Positions 36,142 to 44,459 of a DNA stretch of 64,000 bases are shown in pieces. The DNA is from Avrilella dinanensis. GTDB taxonomy: Bacteria; Bacteroidota; Bacteroidia; Flavobacteriales; Flavobacteriaceae. Position 1 is the stretch's first letter. Every line of letters starts with the position of its first letter. The translations under genes and the position numbers were made by a program. The DNA is taken from positions 1,563,604 through 1,627,603 of the forward strand of contig NZ_NIPO01000001.1 in assembly GCF_002807015.1 (NCBI RefSeq). Direction: 5' to 3'. The notes under the pieces were generated by a model. It ran no database searches. It saw only the letters and a program-made list of their open reading frames with translations, and was not told the DNA's origin.

Positions 36142-36184
36142 TAATTAGCGAATTAGGTAATTGTCAATAATAATTCGCTAATTA
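36142..36184. terminator. 14-bp perfect inverted repeat between convergent genes
   Basis: TAATTAGCGAATTA (36142-36155) and TAATTCGCTAATTA (36171-36184) are exact complements around a 15-base loop. It lies 10 bp after the universal stress gene and before the end of the PRTase gene, so it is probably a bidirectional terminator. It shares the AATTAGC word with the 95-bp repeats at 10500. Confidence 0.65.
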
Positions 36185-36201
36185 TTTCATTCACTAATCA
36201 T

Positions 36202-36699
36202 CTAACTCATATAAGCATATTGTTCGTTTTCATTGAAAACCACCTGAATATGCTCTAAACGGGAAGTAGAAAGCGAAATACCTTTAAAATCGGCTTTTAC
36301 CGGAAAGCTTTTATGACTTCTGTCCACCAACACCGTGGTTTTGAATTTTTTGAGCGGAACATTCAGAAAATGTTTTACACCATAAATAAGTGTTGCTCCG
36401 GAATTCATCACATCATCAACCAGTACAAGGCATTTGCCGGAATAATCCTCCGGTGGCAGCGAAGTGATTATCGGGTCGATGGGATTTTGTTTGTTGATTT
36501 CCGTCTTACAAAGCAAAGTTGTTATTCCTGAAATTTCCTCTACTTTTTTGGCGATTTTTTCCGCAAAAAAGTATCCGCTATTGGCGATTCCGGCAATAAC
36601 GATTTCTTTTTCATCTACAAACGTTTCCCAGATTTGGTAAGCAATCCGTTTGATAATATGATTAATCTGCTCTTTATCAAGAATAACTTTTTGTTCCAT
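36202..36699 (-). CDS. Phosphoribosyltransferase domain protein (PyrR-like)
   Basis: 165 residues, one type I PRTase fold. The PRPP-binding loop is CLVLVDDVMNSGATLIYG near residue 89, preceded by IVIAGIANSGYFFAEKIA near 33 in the position of the flexible-loop strand. The overall pattern resembles PyrR/uracil-PRTase-like proteins. The base substrate, or a role as a regulator, cannot be told. It lies 56 bp downstream of the S4 gene on the same strand and may be co-transcribed. Confidence 0.82.
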   Translation of the reverse strand: MEQKVILDKEQINHIIKRIAYQIWETFVDEKEIVIAGIANSGYFFAEKIAKKVEEISGITTLLCKTEINKQNPIDPIITSLPPEDYSGKCLVLVDDVMNSGATLIYGVKHFLNVPLKKFKTTVLVDRSHKSFPVKADFKGISLSTSRLEHIQVVFNENEQYAYMS

Positions 36700-36755
36700 A
36701 ACTTTAACTTTGTCGGTTTAGGATATTAACATGTACAAATATAACGCAAATTCTC

Positions 36756-37145
36756 TTATTCAGCATCATTGTTTTCCCCATCTGTCCATAAATAATCATC
36801 AATCTCACGACGGTCTTTTTTAGTGGGTCTGCCCAATCCTTTTGCCCGGTAATAATCCTGCGTTTGCCGTACCATTGCCTGATGTTCAAAGGCTTCTTTC
36901 GGCGTTTTGTCAATACGGTAAATATCTACCAGCTTGGCCCCTACCCGATTCGGCGGAATATCCAGCACTTCTATTTGATAATTTATCTGGTCTTTCCGCA
37001 GGCTAATTTCATCGCCCGGAAACACTTCTCTCGACGCTTTTACCGGTTTTCCGTTGATGCCGACATGCCCTTTATTGATAGCCGCCGTCGCCAGACTCCT
37101 TGTTTTAAAATACCTCACAGCCCACAAATACTTGTCAATCCGCAT
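36756..37145 (-). CDS. S4-domain RNA-binding protein (Hsp15-like)
   Basis: About 129 residues. I use the ATG at 37145, because MRIDKYLWAVRYFKTRSLAT is the family start; a longer frame reaches 37175. The S4 fold occupies residues 1-60 (KGHVGINGKPVKASREVFPG). The rest is basic, with KGLGRPTKKDRREIDDY near the C-terminus, as in Hsp15 (HslR). Hsp15 binds 50S subunits that carry nascent peptide after stress; that role is carried over by family membership only. Confidence 0.88.
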   Translation of the reverse strand: MRIDKYLWAVRYFKTRSLATAAINKGHVGINGKPVKASREVFPGDEISLRKDQINYQIEVLDIPPNRVGAKLVDIYRIDKTPKEAFEHQAMVRQTQDYYRAKGLGRPTKKDRREIDDYLWTDGENNDAE

Positions 37146-37225
37146 AAAATGATAAAATTGGGTTAATTGTATCACAAAAATAAAGGAAAATTGTATCTTG
37201 CACCACCATTAATTAAAATTAATCA

Positions 37226-38188
37226 ATGAAAATTTGTTTTAGAGCAGCTGTTTTGTTTTCAGCTATTACTTTCTTGGCGGGTTGTAAGAAAAATGACGAT
37301 AATCTGAGTTTCCAGGAAAGAGACCGTGCAGAAGTTTATCAGGAAAATATCGCTGATATTGAATCTTTTTTGAAAACCAACCGGGCGGTAATTACCGATG
37401 ACGGTCTGTCTTTTGAAAGTGTGGAAGAAGGTTCTGCCCAATCTATCTGGAACCAGTCAGAATACCCTTTACAGTCCATTACATTGCTTAACGACAGCCG
37501 TGTCGAAAACAACAAGCTGGAAAAAGTGGAAGATGATGTGGAATACACTGTATATTATATGATTGTGAATGAAGGTGCTGGCGAAAACCCGATTACTATT
37601 GACAATGTTTATACAGCTTACCGCACTTTCACGATGAACAAAGAAATGATTGAAGAAAATTTATATGGTTTCTGGAGTTCATTCCCAGCAACGCAGCATG
37701 CTCCGAATACAGAGGTAATTTCCGGATACAGACAAATTCTACCGTTGATTAAAACTGCTTCGGGAGTAATCGAAAATCCTGACGGTACGTTTAGTTTTGA
37801 AAATCCGGGTAGAATTATTGCTTTTCTTCCTTCCGGATTGGCTTACTTCAGTGGTGGCAGAGGCAAAATTTATGCTTATTCCTCAACAATTTTTGACATT
37901 TCTTTGGTGTATAAAGAACATGCCGACCATGACGGCGACGGCATATTGTCTATCTATGAAGATATTAATGGTAATGGCGATTTCTGGGACGACGATACCG
38001 ACGGCGACGGAGCACCTGACTTTTTGGACGTGGACGATGATGCCGACGGAAAAACCACACGAGAAGAAATCACGTACGAAACCGTTGATGAAAACGGAAA
38101 TACAGTTACCAAATTATATGAATACGACGAAATTCCGACTTGTCCGGGAGGTACAGTAAAAAAACATCTGGACAGTAGCTGCCAGTAA
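37226..38188 (+). CDS. FKBP-like lipoprotein with calcium-binding repeats
   Basis: 320 residues. The signal ITFLAGCKK gives lipidated Cys20. Residues about 95-225 have the FKBP-type pattern (DDVEYTVYYMIV, then SGYRQILPLIKTAS, PSGLAYFSGGRGKIYAYS and IFDISLVY), but several residues of the PPIase active pocket are not obviously kept. A thrombospondin-3-like Asp-rich segment follows (DHDGDGILSIYED, DTDGDGAPDFLDVDDDADGK), probably binding calcium. Proteins of this type are common in flavobacterial envelopes, some linked to gliding. I infer an outer-membrane folding or scaffold role. Confidence 0.75.
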   Translation: MKICFRAAVLFSAITFLAGCKKNDDNLSFQERDRAEVYQENIADIESFLKTNRAVITDDGLSFESVEEGSAQSIWNQSEYPLQSITLLNDSRVENNKLEKVEDDVEYTVYYMIVNEGAGENPITIDNVYTAYRTFTMNKEMIEENLYGFWSSFPATQHAPNTEVISGYRQILPLIKTASGVIENPDGTFSFENPGRIIAFLPSGLAYFSGGRGKIYAYSSTIFDISLVYKEHADHDGDGILSIYEDINGNGDFWDDDTDGDGAPDFLDVDDDADGKTTREEITYETVDENGNTVTKLYEYDEIPTCPGGTVKKHLDSSCQ

Positions 38189-38199
38189 AAATTCCGGAT

Positions 38200-38550
38200 A
38201 TGGCTACCACAAATTTTGATGAGCAAATCCGGACAGATTTGGATACATTTCTGTCATTAAAAAGTAAAACATCGTTACAGACAGATGATGTTATTAATAT
38301 AGGTGCATTTGTCGGTGCAAACTTTTTGAGAATACTTTACCGGGAACAAAAAAACGTAGATAACAAACAGATTAACAGTATATTTGGTGTAATCAGTAAT
38401 CATTATCACAACTTGTTTAACGACCAGTTAACTAAAGAAAATTACCAACAATTAGCCGATAAAGCTTTGAAAGAGTTACAAGATGTTAATTTTGAACAGA
38501 ATATGCACGATTTTTTCAGTAAAATTGTTGAGGAGGCTAACGAGAAATAA
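38200..38550 (+). CDS. Hypothetical soluble protein
   Basis: 116 residues, predicted helical (INIGAFVGANFLRILYREQK near 36, NFEQNMHDFFSKIVEEANEK at the end), no signal peptide. I do not recognise the family. The start lies 11 bp after the FKBP-like lipoprotein stop, so it is probably the second gene of that operon. Confidence 0.65.
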   Translation: MATTNFDEQIRTDLDTFLSLKSKTSLQTDDVINIGAFVGANFLRILYREQKNVDNKQINSIFGVISNHYHNLFNDQLTKENYQQLADKALKELQDVNFEQNMHDFFSKIVEEANEK

Positions 38551-38582
38551 TAGTTTATTGTCTTCCTGAAACGCTGTGTCTG

Positions 38583-38630
38583 TCATGCTGTAAGCATCTT
38601 TTTTAGATTCCTACGGAATGACAAGTTTGT
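38583..38630. repeat. Small palindromic element with TGTCAT/ATGACA ends
   Basis: TGTCATGCTG at the left and CGGAATGACA at the right bracket about 40 bp with GCATCTTTTTTAG in the middle; an imperfect copy of GAATGACA follows at 38635-38642. This end pattern recalls short dispersed repeats of Bacteroidota genomes. Only one copy is visible here, between convergent genes. Confidence 0.5.
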
Positions 38631-38670
38631 GCAGAATGACAAACATGATGATTAAAGGTTTTTGTAAGGT

Positions 38671-39927
38671 TTAAAAATTAATTTCCACACCTATTCCGAG
38701 CTGTTGCTTAAATTGTATTTTTGGTCCTTCAGTAATCTGAACGCCGTCCACATCTCTTTTGTTTTTGATATCGTCATCGTAAATCAGGTGTGTTCCTAAA
38801 GTAGCATTCATAAAATTGTTAACCCGCATTTTCAACTTTAGTTCCCAATCCACATCAATATTCCCGAAATTGTTCAGATAATCGGTATAGAGCTTCAGTT
38901 TATGTTCTAAAAAAACATTCTTCAATAACTCTTTATTATATTCATTGGTAATTAAAAAACCAAATTCGTGCCGGGCATTTTTCCCCTTTCTTATCATCAC
39001 GCCATTTTCATCATACACGGCACCTTCAACACCAAATTCGCCCCGGTTTGCCAGAGTTTCATCTAACACATAGGTAGCTTTCCATGTAGCTGGCGAGAAA
39101 TAAATCAATAAACCGGTGTTGGGTTTGGCAAATTCCGCCCCAATCCCGAGAAAAAGATAAGCCGGAGCCAATGCTCTTGAAATAGGATTGTCGATATCCG
39201 GATAGGTAAAACCATCTGCCATCTGGGTACTTAACGTAAATTTAGAAGTATATAACCAATTGGATTTCACAGAAGTACGATAACCAATCGTAGAATTAAG
39301 CTGAAATACATCATCGGTTTTTCGCCATTCCTGATTTTCCTGCTTATACATTCCGTATCTCACTTTTAGCTCATTATTCCAAACCGTCCGCCCTTTTTCA
39401 TATTTTCGGAGGAATTCCCCTTTAGCAACACCCGAAACAGAATTATAACCTCCGGCATTCCAGTTGCTGAATGTTCCCTGATTGATGTCCAGACCAATAA
39501 GATTATCTTTATGCCAATAAGAAAAATTATCGGTAAGCGGCGAATATGCCTGATACGGAATCAGGTAATTGGTATGTGGTTTTCGGTTGTAAATCATATC
39601 AGTTTCGGAGTCAATCATGAAATAACTGATATTGCTACCTGTACTTCTTTTCGTCACTTCATAGCTCGACAAAGTTACTTTTCGATAGCCTTTTGCTTTC
39701 AATGCCACAGAGGTTGAATCGTGTAAAATAACTTTCTGTTCAACAAGCACAGGAGCAAGATAAAGCGTATCATTCACAGACCGAATGGTGTCAAACAGCT
39801 TAAAATCATTGTAATAAACATTCGTTACTCTATCCTGATAACTGGCAGAAATACTATCATTTTGGGCAATTAATTTTTGCGAAAATAATATCAGCGAAAC
39901 AAATAAGGTAAATATCAGTCTATTCAT
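38671..39927 (-). CDS. DUF3078-family outer-membrane beta-barrel protein
   Basis: 418 residues with a signal peptide ending near residue 21 (SQKLIAQ). The rest alternates Tyr/Trp/Asn-rich strands (GTFSNWNAGGYNSVSGVAKG near 155, YRTSVKSNWLYTSKFTL near 215) and ends in an aromatic strand, as in outer-membrane barrels. DUF3078 is widespread in Bacteroidota; its function is not established. It shares one base with the dxs stop codon (39927), so it is translationally linked to dxs. Confidence 0.85.
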   Translation of the reverse strand: MNRLIFTLFVSLILFSQKLIAQNDSISASYQDRVTNVYYNDFKLFDTIRSVNDTLYLAPVLVEQKVILHDSTSVALKAKGYRKVTLSSYEVTKRSTGSNISYFMIDSETDMIYNRKPHTNYLIPYQAYSPLTDNFSYWHKDNLIGLDINQGTFSNWNAGGYNSVSGVAKGEFLRKYEKGRTVWNNELKVRYGMYKQENQEWRKTDDVFQLNSTIGYRTSVKSNWLYTSKFTLSTQMADGFTYPDIDNPISRALAPAYLFLGIGAEFAKPNTGLLIYFSPATWKATYVLDETLANRGEFGVEGAVYDENGVMIRKGKNARHEFGFLITNEYNKELLKNVFLEHKLKLYTDYLNNFGNIDVDWELKLKMRVNNFMNATLGTHLIYDDDIKNKRDVDGVQITEGPKIQFKQQLGIGVEINF

Positions 39928-41690
39928 TACAATCTATTCAATATTTTTTGGAAATAATTTTTGAGGCTATCCGCATCAAGTCCGCACATTTTCAGTTGTT
40001 CATCGGTGGTAGCGTGTTCAATAAAGCTATCAGGAATTCCCAAATTGTACACAGGGATATTTGTTCCTTCCGATGCTGACAACTGACTGATTCGACTGCC
40101 AAAACCTCCGATTATACTACCTTCTTCCACCGTAATAATTGCTTTGTGATGTTGTGCCAGATTAACAATATAATCTTTATCCAATGGTTTAATTTGTATA
40201 AAATGATACACTGAAATCTTGTCACTTTCCATATTTTCCACAGCTTTCATAACCTGCTCGATGAGCGTACCGGTGCAACATACAGCAATTTCCGTACCTG
40301 AACAACATTTTTCAATATGATTAAAATCAATTTTCCGGAAAGGCACTTTCCAATCTTTAATGTTACTTTCGCCCCTCGGATAACGTATCGTAACCGGATT
40401 TTGAATCCCGAGTTGTAACGTATATAAGGTATTCCGGAGTTCGCAGGCATCTTTCGGAGCCAGAATTTGCATATTCGGAATAGCATTCAGGTAAGCAATA
40501 TCGAAAACACCCTGATGCGTAGCACCATCGGCACCGACCAGCCCTGCCCTGTCAATACAAAATATTACTGGAAGGTTTTGCAGAGCGACATCGTGGATAA
40601 TCTGGTCATAAGCCCGTTGCAAAAATGTGGAATAAATCACACAAAACGGCAGTAAATCATCGGTTGCCAGCCCGGCTGAAAGTGTTACAGCGTGTTGTTC
40701 GGCAATCCCCACGTCAAAAGCCCGTTCGGGAATAGCTTCAATCATATATTTTAAAGAACTTCCGGTAGGCATCGCCGGTGTGATTCCGATAATTTTATCA
40801 TTTTTTTCTGCCAATTCAAGCAAAGTCAAACCGAAAATATCCTGATATTTGGTGTACCCGGTTTTTTCTGTCGCTGTCAGCACCCCGGTTTTTTTGTCAA
40901 ATTTTCCCGGTGCGTGATAAACAATCTGGTTTTCTTCTGCAGATTTTAACCCTTTTCCTTTAATCGTTTTTACATGAAGAAAATGTAATCCTTTTTGCTT
41001 TCTGATTTGGCTGAGTTTTTCCACAAGCAAGTCAATATCATGGCCATCAATGGGGCCGTGATAATTGAAATTAAACGCATCTGCGAAGATATTGTGTTGT
41101 GAATCCGGATTTAATCGAGAAAAATATTCTTTCAACGCACCCACGCTCGGGTCGATACCAATGGAATTATCATTCAGAATAATAGTCATATTCACATCGG
41201 TAGCACCGGCATGGTTGAGTGCCTCAAACGCCATTCCGCTTACAATTGACGCATCGCCGATTACGGCAATATGGTGCCTGTCATTTTGCTGAAGTTGAGC
41301 AGCAATCGCCATACCCAATAAAGCCGAAATTGAGGTGGAAGAATGCCCTACGCCAAAAGTATCATATACTGATTCATTGCGTTTCGGGAAGCCTGAAATA
41401 CCGCCTTTCTGACGATTGGAAGAAAAAGTGTTTTTTCTTCCGGTTAGTATTTTGTGTCCATAAGCCTGATGTCCAACGTCCCAAATCAACTTGTCATCGG
41501 GCGTATCAAACACATAATGCAAAGCAATAGTCAGCTCAACTACACCCAAACTTGCTCCCAAATGACCTTCTTTGGTCGAAACAATATCTATGATAAAATC
41601 TCTTAACTCAGTAGCTAAAACAGCCAAGTCACTTGCTTGTAGCTTTTTAAGGTCCTTTGGAGATTGAATATTTGACAGAATTTGTGACAT
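39927..41690 (-). CDS. dxs: 1-deoxy-D-xylulose-5-phosphate synthase
   Basis: 587 residues, slightly shorter than the usual 620. The thiamine-diphosphate motif GDASIVSGMAFEALNHAG near 145 with NDNSIGI follows the catalytic start GHQAYGHKILTGR near 73. The transketolase central domain carries DVGIAEQHAVTLSAGLA near 327 and RAGLVGADGATHQGVFD near 385. It makes the first intermediate of the MEP isoprenoid pathway from pyruvate and glyceraldehyde 3-phosphate. Co-transcribed with the downstream DUF3078 gene. Confidence 0.97.
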   Translation of the reverse strand: MSQILSNIQSPKDLKKLQASDLAVLATELRDFIIDIVSTKEGHLGASLGVVELTIALHYVFDTPDDKLIWDVGHQAYGHKILTGRKNTFSSNRQKGGISGFPKRNESVYDTFGVGHSSTSISALLGMAIAAQLQQNDRHHIAVIGDASIVSGMAFEALNHAGATDVNMTIILNDNSIGIDPSVGALKEYFSRLNPDSQHNIFADAFNFNYHGPIDGHDIDLLVEKLSQIRKQKGLHFLHVKTIKGKGLKSAEENQIVYHAPGKFDKKTGVLTATEKTGYTKYQDIFGLTLLELAEKNDKIIGITPAMPTGSSLKYMIEAIPERAFDVGIAEQHAVTLSAGLATDDLLPFCVIYSTFLQRAYDQIIHDVALQNLPVIFCIDRAGLVGADGATHQGVFDIAYLNAIPNMQILAPKDACELRNTLYTLQLGIQNPVTIRYPRGESNIKDWKVPFRKIDFNHIEKCCSGTEIAVCCTGTLIEQVMKAVENMESDKISVYHFIQIKPLDKDYIVNLAQHHKAIITVEEGSIIGGFGSRISQLSASEGTNIPVYNLGIPDSFIEHATTDEQLKMCGLDADSLKNYFQKILNRL

Positions 41691-41726
41691 CAGCGATTAA
41701 ATAATGGCAAATTTACAATATTGTTT

Positions 41727-41734
41727 TATTTTTG
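41727..41734 (+). promoter_or_regulatory. -7 promoter box for tadA
   Basis: TATTTTTG, 21 bp before the tadA ATG. An acceptable -33 box is not obvious. Confidence 0.4.
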
Positions 41735-41755
41735 ACGTAAATATTATGTATTACC

Positions 41756-42190
41756 ATGGTTTTTGATGATGAATATTATATGCGGCTGGCATTGGCGGAA
41801 GCCGAAAAAGCATACGAACTGGGCGAAATTCCTGTAGGTTGTGTTGTGGTGGCACAAGACCGGATTATTGCCAAAACGCATAATCTGACTGAACAACTGA
41901 TTGATGTTACGGCACATGCCGAAGTGCAGGCTATTTCGTCTTCGGCCAATCATATCGGCGGTAAATATCTGAAAAACTGCACGATGTATATTACTCTTGA
42001 ACCTTGTGTAATGTGTGCCGGAGCTTTGTACTGGAGCCAGATTTCGAAAGTAGTTATTGGTGCACCGGACGAAAAGCGAGGATATACTTCCGCAGGATTA
42101 CAGTTGCACCCTAAAACTGAAATAGTCAGCGGTGTTTTACAGGAAGAGTGCCGAATGATTTTACAGGATTTTTTTAAGAAAAGGCGGTAG
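41756..42190 (+). CDS. tadA: tRNA adenosine(34) deaminase / nucleoside deaminase
   Basis: 144 residues. Zinc-binding His and catalytic Glu are in TAHAEVQAIS near residue 52; the two zinc Cys are in EPCVMCAGAL near 83. The start YYMRLALAEAEKAYELGEIP is diagnostic of TadA, which makes the wobble inosine in tRNA-Arg(ACG). Convergent with the LolE-like permease gene, with 2 bp between the stops. Confidence 0.92.
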   Translation: MVFDDEYYMRLALAEAEKAYELGEIPVGCVVVAQDRIIAKTHNLTEQLIDVTAHAEVQAISSSANHIGGKYLKNCTMYITLEPCVMCAGALYWSQISKVVIGAPDEKRGYTSAGLQLHPKTEIVSGVLQEECRMILQDFFKKRR

Positions 42191-42192
42191 AG

Positions 42193-43392
42193 TTAATCCT
42201 TTTTTACTCTGGACGAGGCAAATAATGAAGCGATGAATCCTAATACAATCAGCGTGAGCAAAACGGTCAGGAAATTATCCCATTTGATGACTACCGGATA
42301 AGGAAATTGTTCATTAACCATCAGCCATTCCCACTTACGTTGTGACCAAACTACTATAAATCCGAGAATTAATCCGAGAATTGCCCCGCCTATTGAAAGA
42401 ATCAATCCCTGATATAAGATGATTCGTCTGAGTTGGGAAATGTTTAGCCCTAAAGCAGAAAGTGTACGGAAATTGTCTTTTTTTTCCAAAACAATCATGA
42501 TTAATGCTCCTGCCAGACAAAATAGTGTGACAGCAATAACCAAACTGAAAATTAAGTAAACCGCTAATTTTTCAGTTTGTAACATCTTGTATAAACTTTC
42601 ATTATTTTGAATTTTATTACTGACTTTTACCTGATTGTCAAAAATGGTATTTATCTGGTCAACGATTTGTTTTTCGTTGTACTTACTGTCTGTTTTTATT
42701 TCCAGCTTAGACACTTCATCGGGCAACATACTCAGCAAACGCAACCCTAATTGTAAATCGGTATAGACAAATTTAGCATCTAAATCAACATTGTCAATCA
42801 AATATAAATCTGCCGGTGCGAGAGCGATTCTGTTATATGCCTGATGCGGCATTGTGATAGCTCCCTTGCCGGGCTTCATCGCCATTGCCTGCAAAACGCC
42901 CTGCGACGAACTACTGTACATAGACAATGATAATTGCTGTGCAAACGAATTACCTAAAACAACTTCGTTGGTTCCGGGTCTTATCCAATCGCCACTAATC
43001 AGGTAATTTTTGATATGAACAATATTGGTATAATTTTCATCTACCGCTTTGATATTACCCACAAGTTGTTTGTCGCCATATACAAAAACCACTTTTTCTT
43101 CCACTACTCTCGAAACTGCTTTGACGCCTTCGATATTCGCCACCTCATTAAACTGTGTGCTGTCAACAGTAATTTTTTTTCCTTCTGTTGGGCTGACGGT
43201 CAGGTCGGCATCAATATCATTGATAAAAGATAAAGTATGTTTTTCGAGTCCGCTGAATACCGATAAAACAACAAACAAAGCCATTGCTCCCACCACAATA
43301 CCGATACTGGAAATCAGTGTGATGATGTTGATAGCTTTGACCTTATTGCGGCTGAAAGCGTATCTTCGGGCTATGTAAAAAGTTGTTTTCAA
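42193..43392 (-). CDS. FtsX-type ABC permease (LolE/LolC-like)
   Basis: 399 residues. An N-terminal helix (about 22-45) is followed by a 215-residue periplasmic domain and three C-terminal helices (276-302, 325-350, 370-392): the LolC/LolE and FtsX pattern. The start YIARRYAFSRNKVKAINIIT resembles lipoprotein-releasing permeases. The partner ATPase is not adjacent. It probably releases lipoproteins or another envelope substrate. It follows rbfA with a 6-bp gap. Confidence 0.85.
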   Translation of the reverse strand: MKTTFYIARRYAFSRNKVKAINIITLISSIGIVVGAMALFVVLSVFSGLEKHTLSFINDIDADLTVSPTEGKKITVDSTQFNEVANIEGVKAVSRVVEEKVVFVYGDKQLVGNIKAVDENYTNIVHIKNYLISGDWIRPGTNEVVLGNSFAQQLSLSMYSSSSQGVLQAMAMKPGKGAITMPHQAYNRIALAPADLYLIDNVDLDAKFVYTDLQLGLRLLSMLPDEVSKLEIKTDSKYNEKQIVDQINTIFDNQVKVSNKIQNNESLYKMLQTEKLAVYLIFSLVIAVTLFCLAGALIMIVLEKKDNFRTLSALGLNISQLRRIILYQGLILSIGGAILGLILGFIVVWSQRKWEWLMVNEQFPYPVVIKWDNFLTVLLTLIVLGFIASLFASSRVKKD

Positions 43393-43398
43393 CGATGA

Positions 43399-43791
43399 TT
43401 ATTTCTTTTTTCTTCGAGGTAAAAGTTCAGGGTTTTCAATAGGATTTTCTTTTCCTTTCAAAGCATCATCAATTTTTTCGATGTAATCCAAACTATCGTC
43501 AATATAAAATCGTAAATCAGGTACTTTTCGCAGCTGATTTTTTACCCGCTGAGCCAAATCATGCTTGATTAAAGGCGTATTAGAATTAATTGCATTGATG
43601 ATTTCACCGCTTTTTTCGGACGGAAAAACGCTAAGGTATATTTTAGATAGTGATAAGTCAGAGCTTGTCCATACTTTTGACACCGATATAATCAGGTTTG
43701 ATATGGCGTTTTGGCGTACCTGTCCCTGCAAAATATCAATGACTTCTTCCTGAATAAGCTTACTTATTTTTTTTTGTCTGTTTGTTTCCAT
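43399..43791 (-). CDS. rbfA: Ribosome-binding factor A
   Basis: 130 residues, single KH-like RbfA domain. QKKISKLIQEEVIDILQGQV at the start, VSKVWTSSDLSLSKIYLSVF near 37 and VPDLRFYIDDSLDYIEKIDD near 90 are the classic segments. It binds 30S precursors during late 16S rRNA maturation and in cold adaptation. Normal length with a basic tail (PRRKKK). First gene of a pair with the LolE-like permease. Confidence 0.94.
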   Translation of the reverse strand: METNRQKKISKLIQEEVIDILQGQVRQNAISNLIISVSKVWTSSDLSLSKIYLSVFPSEKSGEIINAINSNTPLIKHDLAQRVKNQLRKVPDLRFYIDDSLDYIEKIDDALKGKENPIENPELLPRRKKK

Positions 43792-43824
43792 GGGGCAAAA
43801 TTACGAATTTAAACAGTATATTTT

Positions 43825-43832
43825 TATCTTTG
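43825..43832 (+). promoter_or_regulatory. -7 promoter box for the epimerase gene
   Basis: TATCTTTG, 19 bp before the ATG at 43852. Confidence 0.45.
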
Positions 43833-43851
43833 GGGGCTAATTAGATGATAT

Positions 43852-44256
43852 ATGAGAAAAATAGAACATATCGGTATTGCAGTGAAAGATTTACAAACTT
43901 CAAATGATTTATTTGAAAGACTACTTGGTACACCTGCTTATAAGGAAGAAGAAGTGGCAAGCGAAGGTGTGAAAACGTCTTTTTTTATGAACGGACCTAA
44001 TAAAATTGAATTGTTGGAAGCTACAAAACCCGATTCGCCTATTGCTAAATTCATTGAGAAAAAAGGCGAAGGGATTCATCATATTGCTTTTGATGTGGAA
44101 GATATTGTTGCAGAAATATCCCGTTTGAAAAGTGAAGGTTTTAACGTTTTAAATGAAACTCCTAAGAAAGGTGCTGATAATAAATTGGTTGCTTTCCTCC
44201 ACCCAAAAGGAACAAATGGCGTTTTGATAGAACTTTGTCAGGAGATTAAAGAATGA
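43852..44256 (+). CDS. Methylmalonyl-CoA epimerase
   Basis: 134 residues, one vicinal-oxygen-chelate fold of two beta-alpha-beta-beta-beta units. Metal ligands are visible: His in IEHIGIAV near residue 5, His in GIHHIAFDV near 76, and Glu in GVLIELCQE near the end. It interconverts the two methylmalonyl-CoA epimers in propionate/odd-chain metabolism. It is the last backbone gene before the CAU tRNA. Confidence 0.92.
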   Translation: MRKIEHIGIAVKDLQTSNDLFERLLGTPAYKEEEVASEGVKTSFFMNGPNKIELLEATKPDSPIAKFIEKKGEGIHHIAFDVEDIVAEISRLKSEGFNVLNETPKKGADNKLVAFLHPKGTNGVLIELCQEIKE

Positions 44257-44278
44257 AACAAAAAAGTTGCATAACTTC

Positions 44279-44309
44279 TTGCATAAGCTAAAAAAACGCA
44301 GTAATATTG
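44279..44309 (+). promoter_or_regulatory. Promoter for the CAU tRNA
   Basis: TTG at 44279-44281 and TAATATTG at 44302-44309 (one mismatch to TAnnTTTG), spacer 20 bp, ending 24 bp before the tRNA. Confidence 0.5.
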
Positions 44310-44333
44310 CACTCGTCAAAAACAACTGACAGC

Positions 44334-44407
44334 GGTCCTATAGCTCAGTTGGTTAGAGCACCTGACTCATAATCAGGTGGTCCCTGGTTCGAGCCCAGGT
44401 GGGACCA
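44334..44407 (+). tRNA. tRNA with CAU anticodon (tRNA-Ile2 or elongator tRNA-Met)
   Basis: Acceptor GGTCCTA pairs with TGGGACC (one T-G pair), discriminator A; D-loop AGCTCAGTTGGTTAGAGCA, anticodon loop CTCATAA, T-loop GGTTCGAGCCC. C4-G69 and C5-G68 favour tRNA-Ile2, whose C34 is converted to lysidine by TilS, but elongator Met cannot be excluded by eye. CCA is not encoded. Its 3' side borders the accessory block. Confidence 0.9.
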
Positions 44408-44412
44408 CAGGG

Positions 44413-44444
44413 AAACCTCTCAAATACTTTATTTTGAGAGGTTT
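44413..44444 (+). terminator. Terminator after the CAU tRNA
   Basis: AAACCTCTCAAA (44413-44424) and TTTGAGAGGTTT (44433-44444) pair exactly, followed by ATTTTTTTTTA. It separates the tRNA from the end of the convergent NACHT operon. Confidence 0.88.
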
Positions 44445-44459
44445 ATTTTTTTTAGGGGG